A stretch of DNA of 64,000 nucleotides, taken from NCBI GenBank assembly GCA_041653875.1, contig JBAZEM010000014.1, forward strand, positions 6,129 to 70,128. Direction: 5' to 3'. Positions 52,755 to 61,217 of this stretch are shown here, in pieces (position 1 is the first letter of the stretch; every line of letters starts with the position of its first letter). The translations under genes were made by a program, and so were the position numbers. Source of the DNA: VSJD01 sp041653875. GTDB taxonomy: Bacteria; Verrucomicrobiota; Kiritimatiellia; JAAZAB01. Under the pieces are notes generated by a model that ran no database searches, was not told the DNA's origin, and worked only from the letters and a program-made list of their open reading frames with translations.

Positions 52755-53987
52755 CTATGCCGGGGATGGGCGCGGGCAAAGCCGCAACGACAGCGCCGCG
52801 CCCACCAATAGTAATAACGCCGCCACAATGAACGTCAGTTGTCCGGCCCGGCCGGCGTAATGATCCTTGATGAAAGCGGTCAACTGGGGCCCCACAATGC
52901 CGCCAGCCGACCAAGCCGTAAGAATCGCGCCGTAAACCGTGGGCATGACCTCCTGCCCGAACATGACGCCGGTGAACGACGGCATGACCCCGAATCCGCC
53001 GCCATAGCATAGTAACACGTAACAGACCAACACGCCGAACAGCCATGGTTCGCGCACAACCACGAGAGCGGCAAACACCAGTACCTGGCTGATCAGAATC
53101 AGCCGGAACACCAGGATTTGCCCGAGCTTATCGGAAAGCGCGCCCCAAAACAGCCGCCCAAGACCGTTGAACAACGAGCTGACGGCGATGAGCGTGGCGC
53201 CGGCTACGCTCAGGGCCTCGGCCGTCAATTCCGGACTGCGGGCGTGCAAGAGGTCCTGCAACATGGGCGATTGAAAGCCGATGAACATGATGCCGACGGT
53301 GATGTTGATGAAGAAGATCAGCCACATCAGCACGAAGGCGCCGGACTGCAATGTGGCCCAGGCGGATGCGGCCGGCTTGACGGCGGACGGCCTGCCGGTT
53401 TTGACCGCGGGAACGTTTTGTAAACAGGCGGCCGCCGGCAAGGATACAACAAGGATAATCCCGCACATCCAAAAGAAAACCTGCGATAAATTGTGCCCGG
53501 TATGCGCCATCAATACCGGGGCAATGGCCTTGGCCATGATCAGGGCGCCCAGGCCGAATCCCATCACCACCATGCCGGTGACAAGACCCTTCCGATCCGG
53601 GAACCACTTGGCCACCGTGGCGACGGGTGTGACGTAGCCCAACCCGAGACCGATCCCGCCGATCACGCCAAACCCCAGATACAGCCAGAGCAGTGAGTGC
53701 CCGGCAATTGCCAAGCCGGCGATCAGGTGCCCGAGCGCGTAGAGGAAGCCGCCCGTCAGGGCCAGACGCCGTGGGCCAAAGCGTTCCAGGTTCAGGCCGC
53801 CCCAGGCGGCGGCCAGACCCAGAAAACAAATCGCCAGCGAAAATCCCCAGGCGACCTGACTGTTCGAACACCCGTAGGCGGTCACCAGCGGCTTCTGGAA
53901 ATAACTCCAGGCATAGACCGTGCCCAGACAAAGCTGCAACAGTGTCCCCGTTAACGCGATCCGCCATCTTTTCCAAGATGTGGTCAT
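52755..53987 (-). CDS. Major facilitator superfamily transporter (oxalate/formate antiporter-like)
   Basis: A 410-residue transporter with 12 predicted membrane helices. The OFA-family start WRIALTGTLLQLCLGTVYAWSYF is typical of oxalate/formate antiporters, followed by GLNLERFGPRRLALTGGFL and the large FGVIGGIGLGLGYVTPVATV motif. The start at 53987 is chosen because it opens directly with the hydrophobic pattern; a longer frame to 54092 encodes a repeat-word peptide (MDDGHQTPDDG). Substrate cannot be deduced. Confidence 0.82.
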   Translation of the reverse strand: MTTSWKRWRIALTGTLLQLCLGTVYAWSYFQKPLVTAYGCSNSQVAWGFSLAICFLGLAAAWGGLNLERFGPRRLALTGGFLYALGHLIAGLAIAGHSLLWLYLGFGVIGGIGLGLGYVTPVATVAKWFPDRKGLVTGMVVMGFGLGALIMAKAIAPVLMAHTGHNLSQVFFWMCGIILVVSLPAAACLQNVPAVKTGRPSAVKPAASAWATLQSGAFVLMWLIFFINITVGIMFIGFQSPMLQDLLHARSPELTAEALSVAGATLIAVSSLFNGLGRLFWGALSDKLGQILVFRLILISQVLVFAALVVVREPWLFGVLVCYVLLCYGGGFGVMPSFTGVMFGQEVMPTVYGAILTAWSAGGIVGPQLTAFIKDHYAGRAGQLTFIVAALLLLVGAALSLRLCPRPSPA

Positions 53988-54044
53988 GATTTGTCGTGAA
54001 AGATCAGTTCCTGGTTCTTTGCTCCTCGTTGCCCGCCCTCGGAC

Positions 54045-54092
54045 TGCTGTATTCGATGTGCCGTCGTCTGGCGTCTGGTGTCCGTCGTCCAT
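54045..54092. repeat. gacggacaccagacgcc repeat word
   Basis: The reverse complement of 54070-54089 is identical over 20 bases to 46935-46954 inside grpE. The flanking word ATTCGATGTGCCGTC is a partial copy of the catcgaa class. The stretch lies between the MFS and MTHFR-like genes on the minus strand. Confidence 0.8.
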
Positions 54093-54104
54093 CCCCTTCG
54101 ACGC

Positions 54105-54902
54105 TTATGCCGCGTTTCCCCAGATTCCCTTGAGCAGTGGGAGCTGTGTCTTATAACCCAAAAGCGCAAGGTACAGGCCGCAGTCCGGATAGTTCGCGTG
54201 TAATTGGCGAAGGTTCTCAATCGGATCGTAGGGCGTATTCTCCGGGATGGTGTAACCCACGCACTCGGAAAGCAGGTGGATGTTTTTGGACATCCAGGCA
54301 TCGATAACGATCGGCAGGCCGAAGGGCCGGAGTGCGTCAAGGCGCGCGTCTTTGCCGATCACCGGCTGGGTGCATATAAACTTGGCCCCGGCCTCCACCT
54401 TGCGGCGCATTTTTTCCAGTTCATGGTCCTGCGGTTCGTAGGGATTGAAGGCCACGCCGCAGGTGAAAGTCCCCGGATGGCGTTTGTGGATGTAGCGCAG
54501 CAATTCGACCGAGGTGACGACCTTGCCGGTCTCGCCGATCGCCTCGGGATTGAGCCGGGGCAATCGCTCGCTGCCGTCGCCGGAGACCACGAGCAGGTAC
54601 TTGGCGCCCATCTTGGCGGCCGTATCCAGAATCTGGCCCATGGCGTCCTTGGTGTGGAAGGTGTTGAGATGGATCATGAGTTGCTCGGGTTTCACGGGAA
54701 GGCCCAATTCCGGAATGATGTCCGTGGCTTGGAAGCTGAGATGGCCCATGGGGTTATCCGTAATACAAGCCACATAACCGGCGCCCAGCACGGCGGTGTG
54801 CTTTTCCGCGAATTTTGCCAAATCCTCGTCAAGTTTTTCGGAGTTCTGCTTCGGGGTAAGAATTTCGATGTGATAGATTTTGTTGTCGATATGATGTTGC
54901 AT
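54105..54902 (-). CDS. Methylenetetrahydrofolate reductase-like protein
   Basis: A 265-residue TIM-barrel protein. It has HIEILTPKQNSEKLDEDLAKF at the start, then ACITDNPMGHLSFQATDII with the folate/FAD-binding region, LLVVSGDGSERL, CGVAFNPYEPQDHELEKM and FICTQPVIGKDARLDALR. These follow MetF order and include the flavin-contact motifs. MTHFR supplies 5-methyl-THF for methionine synthesis. The AGGAGGA ribosome-binding site lies eight bases before the ATG at 54902, so the upstream start at 54947 is disfavoured. It may be an MTHFR of the MetF2/short class. Confidence 0.8.
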   Translation of the reverse strand: MQHHIDNKIYHIEILTPKQNSEKLDEDLAKFAEKHTAVLGAGYVACITDNPMGHLSFQATDIIPELGLPVKPEQLMIHLNTFHTKDAMGQILDTAAKMGAKYLLVVSGDGSERLPRLNPEAIGETGKVVTSVELLRYIHKRHPGTFTCGVAFNPYEPQDHELEKMRRKVEAGAKFICTQPVIGKDARLDALRPFGLPIVIDAWMSKNIHLLSECVGYTIPENTPYDPIENLRQLHANYPDCGLYLALLGYKTQLPLLKGIWGNAA

Positions 54903-55280
54903 GGTGTTCGTCCTCCTCATGAATTCCGCCACGGTTGCTCGGTGCAAAACTCTATGCCAGAATATCGGTCACGCAAACTTGTATATTTCCGCGCCAGAAA
55001 TACTATATTCGCGCATAAATGCAAGTCGATTTTGATTTGCCGCTATCCCGGAATGAAACGGCATAATTGGGTTGCGGGCATCGCCCGCATTAATACCTTA
55101 ACCGCGCGGAACCGCTATAAAAAACAAGAAAATTACAGAAACCAAGGATTTCGACAGGATTCACAGGATTGAGAATAAAACCAAAAAAGGTGCATCATAG
55201 TCTTGTTCGTGACGCAGTTTTTTAAATTCTGTTAATCTTGTTAATCCTGTCGAAAGACTTTTGGTTGCGGGTTTCCCGCG
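54903..55280. other. Intergenic region with inverted repeat (tttcgacaggatt word)
   Basis: No gene is seen. The left arm 55141-55170 and right arm 55234-55265 pair with a two-base bulge around a central GGATTTCGACAGGATTCACA word. The remaining 230 bp upstream are AT-rich with TTGTATATTTCCGCG and TACTATATTCGCGC and may contain the MTHFR promoter. An additional short palindrome TTGCGGGCATCGCCCGC lies near 55,072. Confidence 0.7.
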
Positions 55281-56441
55281 TTAGAGAATCAGCAGCAGGG
55301 CGGCCAGCGCCAGGAACAGCAGGCCCAGCAAACATTTTTCGGCTGCCACATGCCGGCGGCTCCACTCCAGCAGGCGGGCGGTACGCAGACCCTGCCAGGT
55401 CAGGCACAGTACGATCGTCAGCGGTAGAATGAACATCAGGTTGTAGAGCGCCAGATAGCCGACCGCCACGCCGGCGCCGGTCCCGCTGCGCAGGACCAAC
55501 ACCAGGGTGGGCACATAGACCTGCCCCGTGCATACGCTTTCAAGCGCCGTGACTGCCGCGCCGATCGCGAACCCGCCCAGCGCCAGATGCCGGGTCTTCA
55601 ATCCGCGCCGCATGATCGCGTGCGTTGCCAGCATCAGCGGGCGGGGCAGGCGCAAGGCCATGCCGCGCGCGTCGCCCCGCGTTTTAAACAGCCAGGCATC
55701 CCGGAAGGATAGCGCCGCTAAAACGAACAGCAGCACGGTCATGATGGCATTGATCGTCGCGCGGGCGTGGGCCATGGCCGCCGGCGGACGCAAGGCCTGG
55801 AGCAAACCCAAGCCGATGGCCAGATAGGTCAGGAAGCCGGCGGCACAAAAAGCGCCGCCGGCCAGCAACAACCGCGCCCCGCCGATCCGCGCCACAGCCA
55901 GCGCGCTCATGAAAAAGACCAGGGTCGCCATGGCGCAAGGGTTCAAGCCGTCCGCCAGCCCGGCGGCCATGACACTTAGCGGCGTGAAACGTCGGATCCG
56001 GTTGCGCAGCATTTCAAGCGTGGCGCGCGCCGGCGCGGCAACGGAATCCGGCGCCGTGGGAGCGATCAGCAGTTCGTCCATGGTGTCGAATATTTTGGCG
56101 CGAATTTCCGAAAGCCCGCTCAGGAAGAACCGGCCATCGAGCGCCATGCTAACATCCGCGTTATCCTGGATTTGCAGGCGTTCCTGGTAGCCGGCTATGC
56201 GCAGGTAATTCGTCATCTGCGAAACATCTATCCGTTCCAGCCGGTAAAACCCGCGATAGCGCTCGTCGAGTTCGGGCAGGATCTCGTGCTCCACCCGGTT
56301 GCAATTGTCACAGCCGCCCTCGAAAAAGAATTCGATGCGCACCGGCGCCGGATTCGACCCCGCCTCCGCCTTGCCGGCTGTAAGCGCCGTGGCCAACAAA
56401 GCGAATCCGCCAAGGATTAAATTCGAGAGTATTGTGGTCAC
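55281..56441 (-). CDS. Thioredoxin-like / CcdA-type thiol-disulfide membrane protein
   Basis: A 386-residue protein starting at GTG 56441. It has a signal or first membrane segment (about residues 5-25), a short redoxin-like domain with EFFFEGGCDNCNRVEHEI (C-x2-C), and a polytopic C-terminal part of about six segments beginning near residue 155 (SVMAAGLADGLNPCAMATLV). That NPCA and a later ESVCTGQVYVPT match the two reactive cysteines of CcdA/DsbD transmembrane electron carriers. It would pass electrons from the cytoplasm to periplasmic thiol partners. The domain order, redoxin first, is like DsbD halves rearranged. Confidence 0.75.
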   Translation of the reverse strand: MTTILSNLILGGFALLATALTAGKAEAGSNPAPVRIEFFFEGGCDNCNRVEHEILPELDERYRGFYRLERIDVSQMTNYLRIAGYQERLQIQDNADVSMALDGRFFLSGLSEIRAKIFDTMDELLIAPTAPDSVAAPARATLEMLRNRIRRFTPLSVMAAGLADGLNPCAMATLVFFMSALAVARIGGARLLLAGGAFCAAGFLTYLAIGLGLLQALRPPAAMAHARATINAIMTVLLFVLAALSFRDAWLFKTRGDARGMALRLPRPLMLATHAIMRRGLKTRHLALGGFAIGAAVTALESVCTGQVYVPTLVLVLRSGTGAGVAVGYLALYNLMFILPLTIVLCLTWQGLRTARLLEWSRRHVAAEKCLLGLLFLALAALLLIL

Positions 56442-56545
56442 GTCTTTGGAAATCGGCCGGAGATATAACCGAAAGTTGTGGATAAAGGAAAAGGGCGTAT
56501 CCTGGTCTTTGCCGAACGAGGCTGTTGACGGGCGCCCCGGCGCGG

Positions 56546-57388
56546 CTATTTGCCGTCGCCTGCATCCGGCTTGTTATCTATTCTTGCCTGATTGAATATC
56601 CACTCGACCAATTTCTTTTCCCTCCAAGCTTTCAAGTAAGACCCATGACCGACCCCTTCGTAGAGTGTGAGTTTGATTCTGGTTCCGCCGGCTTCCTTTA
56701 TGGCGTCGGCCATGTCCTGTGAACCGCTGGTTGGAACTGTGGTGTCTTTGTCGCCATGAAATGCCCAGATTGGGACTTCCCTGATGACGTGCGCCATGGC
56801 GGGGTCCCCGCCTCCGCAAACCGGAACGGCCGCCGCAACAAGCTCGGGGCAGCGCATTACAAAATCCCAAGCGCCATAACCGCCCATGGAGGCGCCCATG
56901 ACGTATATGCGGCTTCGATCTACGGACTTATCTTGAATCACCTTGTCGAGGATCATTCTTGCCAGCTTCATAGGCTTGCTGACCGGAATCTTCAAATAGG
57001 CATAGGATCCCTTTGCCCATGGGGTGTCTACCCATTGTTGATCCGCTGGACATTGAGGCATGAGGATGAGACATGGATGCTTGCTCTGAACCTCTTCGGT
57101 CATCCAACCGGCCACCCACGGAACGAGCTGCTTCAGATTGTCGTGCCCTCTCTCTCCGGCGCCATGCAAAGAAAGCACCAAGGGGTATCTATTTCTGGGA
57201 TTATAACCGCGCGGGATAAACAAGCGGTACGGCATTGTTTGTTCTGACTCGTCCTTGTAGACGTGGGCCTCCGCATTTTTCGCATAGTATTCCCTGTCGT
57301 GCTCGTCGATCTTTTCCGTCAGGGCAATCGGGGTTGAAGGGACCAGGGGAAATGCAGCATGCCCGGATTCGCTGGTTTTGGACTTCAT
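56546..57388 (-). CDS. Alpha/beta hydrolase, carboxylesterase or PHB-depolymerase-like
   Basis: A 280-residue hydrolase without an obvious signal peptide. It has the oxyanion motif LHGAGERGHDN, the nucleophile serine in MGASMGGYGAWDF, the acid in FHGDKDTTVP and the catalytic histidine in EGVGHGSYLKAW. The PYRLFIPRGYNPRNRYPLVL start is typical of dienelactone hydrolase and PHB-depolymerase-like esterases. CAGGAG lies eight bases before the ATG. It opens the set of minus-strand accessory genes; substrate unknown. Confidence 0.82.
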   Translation of the reverse strand: MKSKTSESGHAAFPLVPSTPIALTEKIDEHDREYYAKNAEAHVYKDESEQTMPYRLFIPRGYNPRNRYPLVLSLHGAGERGHDNLKQLVPWVAGWMTEEVQSKHPCLILMPQCPADQQWVDTPWAKGSYAYLKIPVSKPMKLARMILDKVIQDKSVDRSRIYVMGASMGGYGAWDFVMRCPELVAAAVPVCGGGDPAMAHVIREVPIWAFHGDKDTTVPTSGSQDMADAIKEAGGTRIKLTLYEGVGHGSYLKAWREKKLVEWIFNQARIDNKPDAGDGK

Positions 57389-57951
57389 TCTGTTGTCTCC
57401 TGTTTGGATGACGGCACGGGTTGACCGCCGGCGTCAGGCGGTAGGCTCGACCCGCTGGTCCGACTTTTTATCCCCAATTGTCTGATTCCATATTGGCAAT
57501 GCCCGCGTCTTGTGGGCTGAGTAAACCAGGAACGAGTGTTTCCAAACAGGTAGATGAGAAAAGAATCCATACGATCCAAAAAAACACGGATATCGCAAGA
57601 AGAAACAGCAACCGTTTCTTGCGTATATTCATTTCATATCGGTAATGTCCCGTCGGTTGTTAAAATAAAGTGACGGTTTCCAGTCTGATCCGATACAATC
57701 GGATTGGATAAAAACAAAAGAAAGGAAACCGTCATGAGGGCAGATCTTATCAAAGCGGTATTGGGTGGGCAAGCGGGACTTGATGATTGCAACCATTCCA
57801 AATCATATTCGCATTTGAGCGTTGGGCGTGGCAATAGCAAAATAGTGGCGAGTCAAGGGCAGAACTTGGCGGCCCGTGCGCAGAGCGTCGGATAAGAAGG
57901 TTGTCGTTAAAGGCAGGCGGGTTCGGGCGGGAGGTCCTGCTACGCACAGAT
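57389..57951. other. Intergenic region with hairpin elements and a possible 53-residue plus-strand frame
   Basis: A 563-bp stretch without a convincing gene. Near 57405-57465 is a structured element GGTTGACCGCCGGCGTCAGG with stem ACCGCC / GGCGGT, ending in CCGCTGG (57452-57458). At 57671-57734 a nested palindrome has outer arms TGACGGTTTCC / GGAAACCGTCA and inner stem ATCCGAT / ATCGGAT, with an ATG (57734) embedded in the outer arm. The ATG opens a 53-residue frame to 57895 (MRADLIKAVLGGQAGLDDCN) that might be a real small gene or the disrupted start of one. Confidence 0.55.
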
Positions 57952-59351
57952 TCAAGCGGACGAGAGGAAGCGGAGCTGGCCGAAGGAAGATACGAGAGGG
58001 TTGATGCGCGCCGAGTACAAGCTGACACGCAACAGATCGACCATCTTCAGAACCGTGATTTTGCGACATGCATGCAGGAGGCGTCGAAGCAACCCTTTGG
58101 CCAGCAATTGCCAAATGATGTAAGCCACCTAAGCCACCTGCATCATGATGTGATAATTTTGCGATGCCACCGTGTTAGCGCAGAAGGCGTGCTCAAGCCC
58201 GAACCCGCCGTTCTTTTCGACATTGAAAACATTCTCGATGCCATTGCGGGCATGGCCGCCCTGATTGGCAATGGCATAGACCTTCTCGCGAGGAAGGTTT
58301 AAATTGGTGACCCAGCACCAAAGGGTTGCATCCACCGGACTGATTTCCCCGCTGAACAGAACCGAAAATTCATGCGTGCCAAAGGACGCGTTGTCTGTCC
58401 AACGAAGCGTCTGTTCGACCAAGCCATGCTCTCCTTGGCGCTGGCCTTGGAACACATTGGCCGAACTCATCATCATGGTTTGAACCGCCTCGTCCCAGGC
58501 CGTGGGCTGGCGACCTTCGCGGAGGGTGGCGACAAATTTCCAGCCATACAGATCGCATAAATTAAAGACCGATTGAACCGGGTAGAGTCCATCCATCAGC
58601 AGGCAGATTAAGAGTCTGGGAAACGCGGCATGCAGGCGCTCGGCAAGCCGTCTGAAAGCGTTCAGTTCGCAGTCCTCCTTGTCGCGAACCGGATCGCGCA
58701 TATCCTCGAATTCCGTCATCAACGGAAACATCGTTCCCTCGGGGCCGACCAACTTGGCCTCGACGACATACCGGTGGCGCGCCTCACCCGTCGGCGTATC
58801 ATGGCCGCGATCTTGTAGCGTCCCATCAACCGCTATCAGCCACCAGCGGTCAAATAATCTCGCTCTGTCCAGCAAGCGCATGGCCATAAGACGACGAACC
58901 ATTTTGAGGAGTATCTGGGCAACCTCTTCGACAGGAACCCGCGCAGCTTGATGCTTGGCGTTTTCCGAACAAGTCACCGTCCGGCGTGGGCCCAAACGTT
59001 TTTCATCCCATATTTGATCGCAGAGATGCAGCATGTTTTCCGGTCGCCATCAAAAGCGTTCTTGGAACCGCCCCGGAGTATAAAGGTTAACATGATCTGC
59101 CACCAAATGTGACGGCCAAGATACACGCATAGCTCCTGACGGCGAGGGTCCGTCAATGCGTCGAGCCAGCGGTTCATCTCCGGGAAACAATGGCGAATGA
59201 CTTCGAGTAGTTGCCGGCCTATGTTTTCATGCTCAGGCGCTGGGCCCGGTTTGCGGCCCGCCGGGCGGCGACATGGCCGTGGATCAGCGCCAGACTGTTG
59301 CGGGTCACTCTTCGGATCAGCGTTTTCAACCGACGGTATTCTCTTGTCCAT
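57952..59351 (-). pseudogene. IS4-type transposase, inactivated
   Basis: Two frames together encode a full transposase of about 460 residues. The N-terminal frame (58974-59351) holds NIGRQLLEVIRHCFPEMNRW; the second frame (58129-59034) holds the catalytic part with VDGTLQDRGHD and LLMDGLYPV as acidic positions and RNGIENVFNVEK, the R-x3-E-x6-K pattern of IS4-family enzymes. The frames meet by a -1 shift near CGGAAAACATG. After residues NYHIMMQVA an in-frame TAG is followed by a further 58 residues of open frame to 57952; the TAG lies in a nine-base tandem duplication (GGTGGCTTA twice), which by itself explains the stop. Confidence 0.8.
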
Positions 59352-59563
59352 TCTTTGATTTCCCGGGCCATGTCAACCGGCACATAGACAGTTCGCGTCT
59401 TGCCCTTCACTTTGAAGGTCAAACGCCAGGCGACATGCTTGCAGGCGGGATGCCGCACCCCGATCAGGGAGCCTTCCACGAAGGGGCCGATTTTAGCCAG
59501 TTGTTTCAACTGGGCCGCGCGTTTCAGTTCGAACCGGTTTTTGATGGGTTTTGTTGTTTTCAT
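59219..59563 (-). CDS. DUF6788-like IS-associated small protein
   Basis: A 114-residue basic protein with a coiled C-terminus. The middle FVEGSLIGVRHPACKHVAWRL and TRTVYVPVDMAREIKEWTREYR resembles DUF6788 proteins that commonly accompany transposases in PVC and Acidobacteria genomes. It overlaps the transposase's N-terminal frame by about 130 bases, and the true transposase start may be nearer to 59219. Just upstream the palindrome TAACCAGTATAAGCACTGGTTA, centred near 59577, may be an operator. No Shine-Dalgarno is seen. The start is ATG 59563. Confidence 0.65.
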   Translation of the reverse strand: MKTTKPIKNRFELKRAAQLKQLAKIGPFVEGSLIGVRHPACKHVAWRLTFKVKGKTRTVYVPVDMAREIKEWTREYRRLKTLIRRVTRNSLALIHGHVAARRAANRAQRLSMKT

Positions 59564-59566
59564 GCT

Positions 59567-59648
59567 AACCAGTATAAGCACTGGTTAATATATGTCAACA
59601 AAAAAAACGTCCCGAAGAATCTTTTTTCGATCCTTCGAGACGCCCGGC
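59567..59648. promoter_or_regulatory. Palindromic start region and terminator-like hairpin beside the IS
   Basis: AACCAGTATAAGCACTGGTT (near 59569-59588) is an 8-bp inverted repeat immediately upstream of the DUF6788-like ATG. At about 59611-59645 a second imperfect hairpin, CCCGAAGAATC / GATCCTTCGAG around TTTTTT, resembles a terminator for the minus-strand gene cluster to the right. Confidence 0.45.
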
Positions 59649-59839
59649 GCCTTTTCCGCCGTCAACAGCCCATATTCAGCCTTTCATGAACTCGAAGAAT
59701 TCCTAATTTGGAACCGCTGCATGCTTCCAACGGGACTGTTGACCGGCACCCCGGCGCAGGGTGGCCGGGGATGCGCTTCGCGTACCCGGCCGGCCCGAGC
59801 CGGGGCGGAGCCGACGCTTCGGCGAGGAACGTTGTCGGG
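59649..59839. other. Intergenic region with structured element after a small membrane protein gene
   Basis: No gene. It contains GC-rich repeats (GATGCGCTTCGCGTACCCGG, CCGGCCCGAGCCGGG, GACGCTTCGGCG) and continues into the terminal hairpin GGTCAGACT (59838-59846) / AGTCTGGATCC (59863-59873) that overlaps the last codons of the membrane protein gene and ends in CCGCTGG (59872-59878). Confidence 0.55.
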
Positions 59840-60253
59840 TCAGACTGAGCGCGTAGCGCGATAGTCTGGATCCGCTGGTTCTGCCTTCCTTCTTCTTGAG
59901 ACTAAATTGATTATGGACATAATCCATAAGGCTATCAGAGATACTGAACAAAGAAGTAGGGCAATTGTCTGATGGGCAAATTCTTGTTCAAAACTCGCCC
60001 ATTTAAGATTCGCAAGAGTTAAACCAACAATGGAGATTGCCATGATTCCCATCCACTTGTTTCCGTCCAAGAACATACAGGCGATGTTATAGGGTATCCA
60101 CATTACAAAGGTGAATAACCCATAAATCATGAACATTGGTAAACGGCCATAGCCGTGATCAGGAGGGGCAGTGATGGCTTTGTACGCAAAGACAAGCGTG
60201 ACTAATGCCAGCAACACAAATATTGACGTGCGTATGTAGAGTCTTTTTTTCAT
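59840..60253 (-). CDS. Small polytopic membrane protein
   Basis: A 137-residue protein with four predicted membrane helices (about residues 8-28, 40-58, 64-82, 95-120) and no recognised family. The first segment IFVLLALVTLVFAYKAI is followed by FMIYGLFTFVMWIPYNIACM. The basic C-terminus (RRRKAEPADPDYRATRSV) is encoded by the adjoining structured repeat. The start at 60253 is chosen because it precedes the first helix; a longer frame to 60478 adds a basic non-membrane region that overlaps the next gene. Base composition is more AT-rich than the core chromosome genes. Confidence 0.6.
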   Translation of the reverse strand: MKKRLYIRTSIFVLLALVTLVFAYKAITAPPDHGYGRLPMFMIYGLFTFVMWIPYNIACMFLDGNKWMGIMAISIVGLTLANLKWASFEQEFAHQTIALLLCSVSLIALWIMSIINLVSRRRKAEPADPDYRATRSV

Positions 60254-60290
60254 TGCAGAACGGGCGACCTGACCCCGTCGGGCAACTCGC

Positions 60291-60319
60291 CGTTCCCGCG
60301 GCGTTTCGTCGCGGGAACG
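60291..60319. repeat. Perfect 10-bp hairpin after the helical protein gene
   Basis: CGTTCCCGCG (60291-60300) and CGCGGGAACG (60310-60319) pair perfectly with a 9-base loop. It lies just after the stop codon of the minus-strand helical protein gene and resembles the other gene-end hairpins of this region. Confidence 0.75.
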
Positions 60320-60326
60320 ATTCAAA

Positions 60327-60875
60327 TCACCGTTCCGAACCCGCCGCGGGCGAAGAATACGGTGCATTTGTTGGTTGTGCATCTTTTGTCTTTTCTGCCG
60401 GAATCGCATCACGAAGCCGATAGTCATCGAGAACGGCCAATGCTCTCTCCTGTATTTCCCCGGCTGCCTTTGTGTCATTCAACGCAACGGCGACATCAAT
60501 CAGGCGAATCGTTTCCTCGATAAAGTGATTCTTGTTATACGCCTTGAAGGATTCGCCGAAATTCTTTCCTCCATACATTGCAACATTCATGTCATACATC
60601 GCTTTAACTTTTCCGAACTCGCGCACTGGATTGCCGATGTACTTTCTTGCAAGGTCGTATGCCTTGGCTTTGATTACCGCATCCTTCGCAACATCCCAAC
60701 ACTGCGTTGCCAGTTCTTTCTGGTTGCGATCCAGTTTGCGAAACAGCGAGACCGTCCTGTCATCCTCGCCAAGCGTATTATTGAGTGCCACAACATCGTG
60801 AAACAGACTGCGATTGCCTTTCTGATCTACCAGCAGAGCCGTCTTGTCATCTCTGGTCTTCTTCATCGCCGTCAT
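60327..60875 (-). CDS. Uncharacterised helical protein, possibly 5'-truncated
   Basis: A 182-residue largely helical protein with no recognised domain: LFHDVVALNNTLGEDDRTVSLF, then AKDAVIKAKAYDLARKYIGN and ETIRLIDVAVALNDTKAAGEI. The ATG at 60875 has GGAAGGA upstream. The same frame is open back to 60950 (GGQFFGFGHQTQANISLILY) with no start codon, so this could be the end of a longer protein whose beginning was lost. Downstream is the perfect hairpin CGTTCCCGCG / CGCGGGAACG (60291-60300 and 60310-60319). Function unknown. Confidence 0.5.
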   Translation of the reverse strand: MTAMKKTRDDKTALLVDQKGNRSLFHDVVALNNTLGEDDRTVSLFRKLDRNQKELATQCWDVAKDAVIKAKAYDLARKYIGNPVREFGKVKAMYDMNVAMYGGKNFGESFKAYNKNHFIEETIRLIDVAVALNDTKAAGEIQERALAVLDDYRLRDAIPAEKTKDAQPTNAPYSSPAAGSER

Positions 60876-61066
60876 TGGGTCCTTCCGGTACAAGATAAGG
60901 CTGATGTTCGCCTGCGTCTGGTGGCCAAACCCGAAAAATTGGCCGCCGACCTACTTGTAAGAATGCAACTGCGGTTGCCAACACGTCCGAAACAGGTTCA
61001 AAATGTAGTGGAGAAAACTGACCGAAATGATAGAGTTTCTTAAGAAATTAGCACCTTTTCCGTAAA

Positions 61067-61182
61067 CATACACGTTTTTGCGTGTATAAATTATTGGAAG
61101 GCGATGGACCTCCATCGCCGCGACCCCGGCGGCAGGGGCCTGCCGCCCTCCATATCCAGGTCGCAGTTTGGGTTGCGGGCGC
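61067..61182. repeat. Dispersed palindromic element, copy B
   Basis: The core 61084-61122 matches the reverse complement of 32009-32047 at 37 of 39 bases. It has the palindrome GGCGATGGA / TCCATCGCC and the end motif GGTTGCGGGC. A short stem ACACG / CGTGT lies at its left end. It fills part of a 640-bp gene-free gap. Confidence 0.8.
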
Positions 61183-61217
61183 TTAGTGCAAACGCCGTTC
61201 TAATTCTACCTGAAATG

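Noticed and set aside
57385..57579. A 64-residue minus-strand frame upstream of the esterase
   Set aside because: No domain or good start, and it crosses the structured element at 57405-57465.
57734..57895. A 53-residue plus-strand frame as a definite gene
   Set aside because: It has a reasonable ribosome site but no recognised homology and lies between repeat structures; kept only as a possibility in the intergenic entry.
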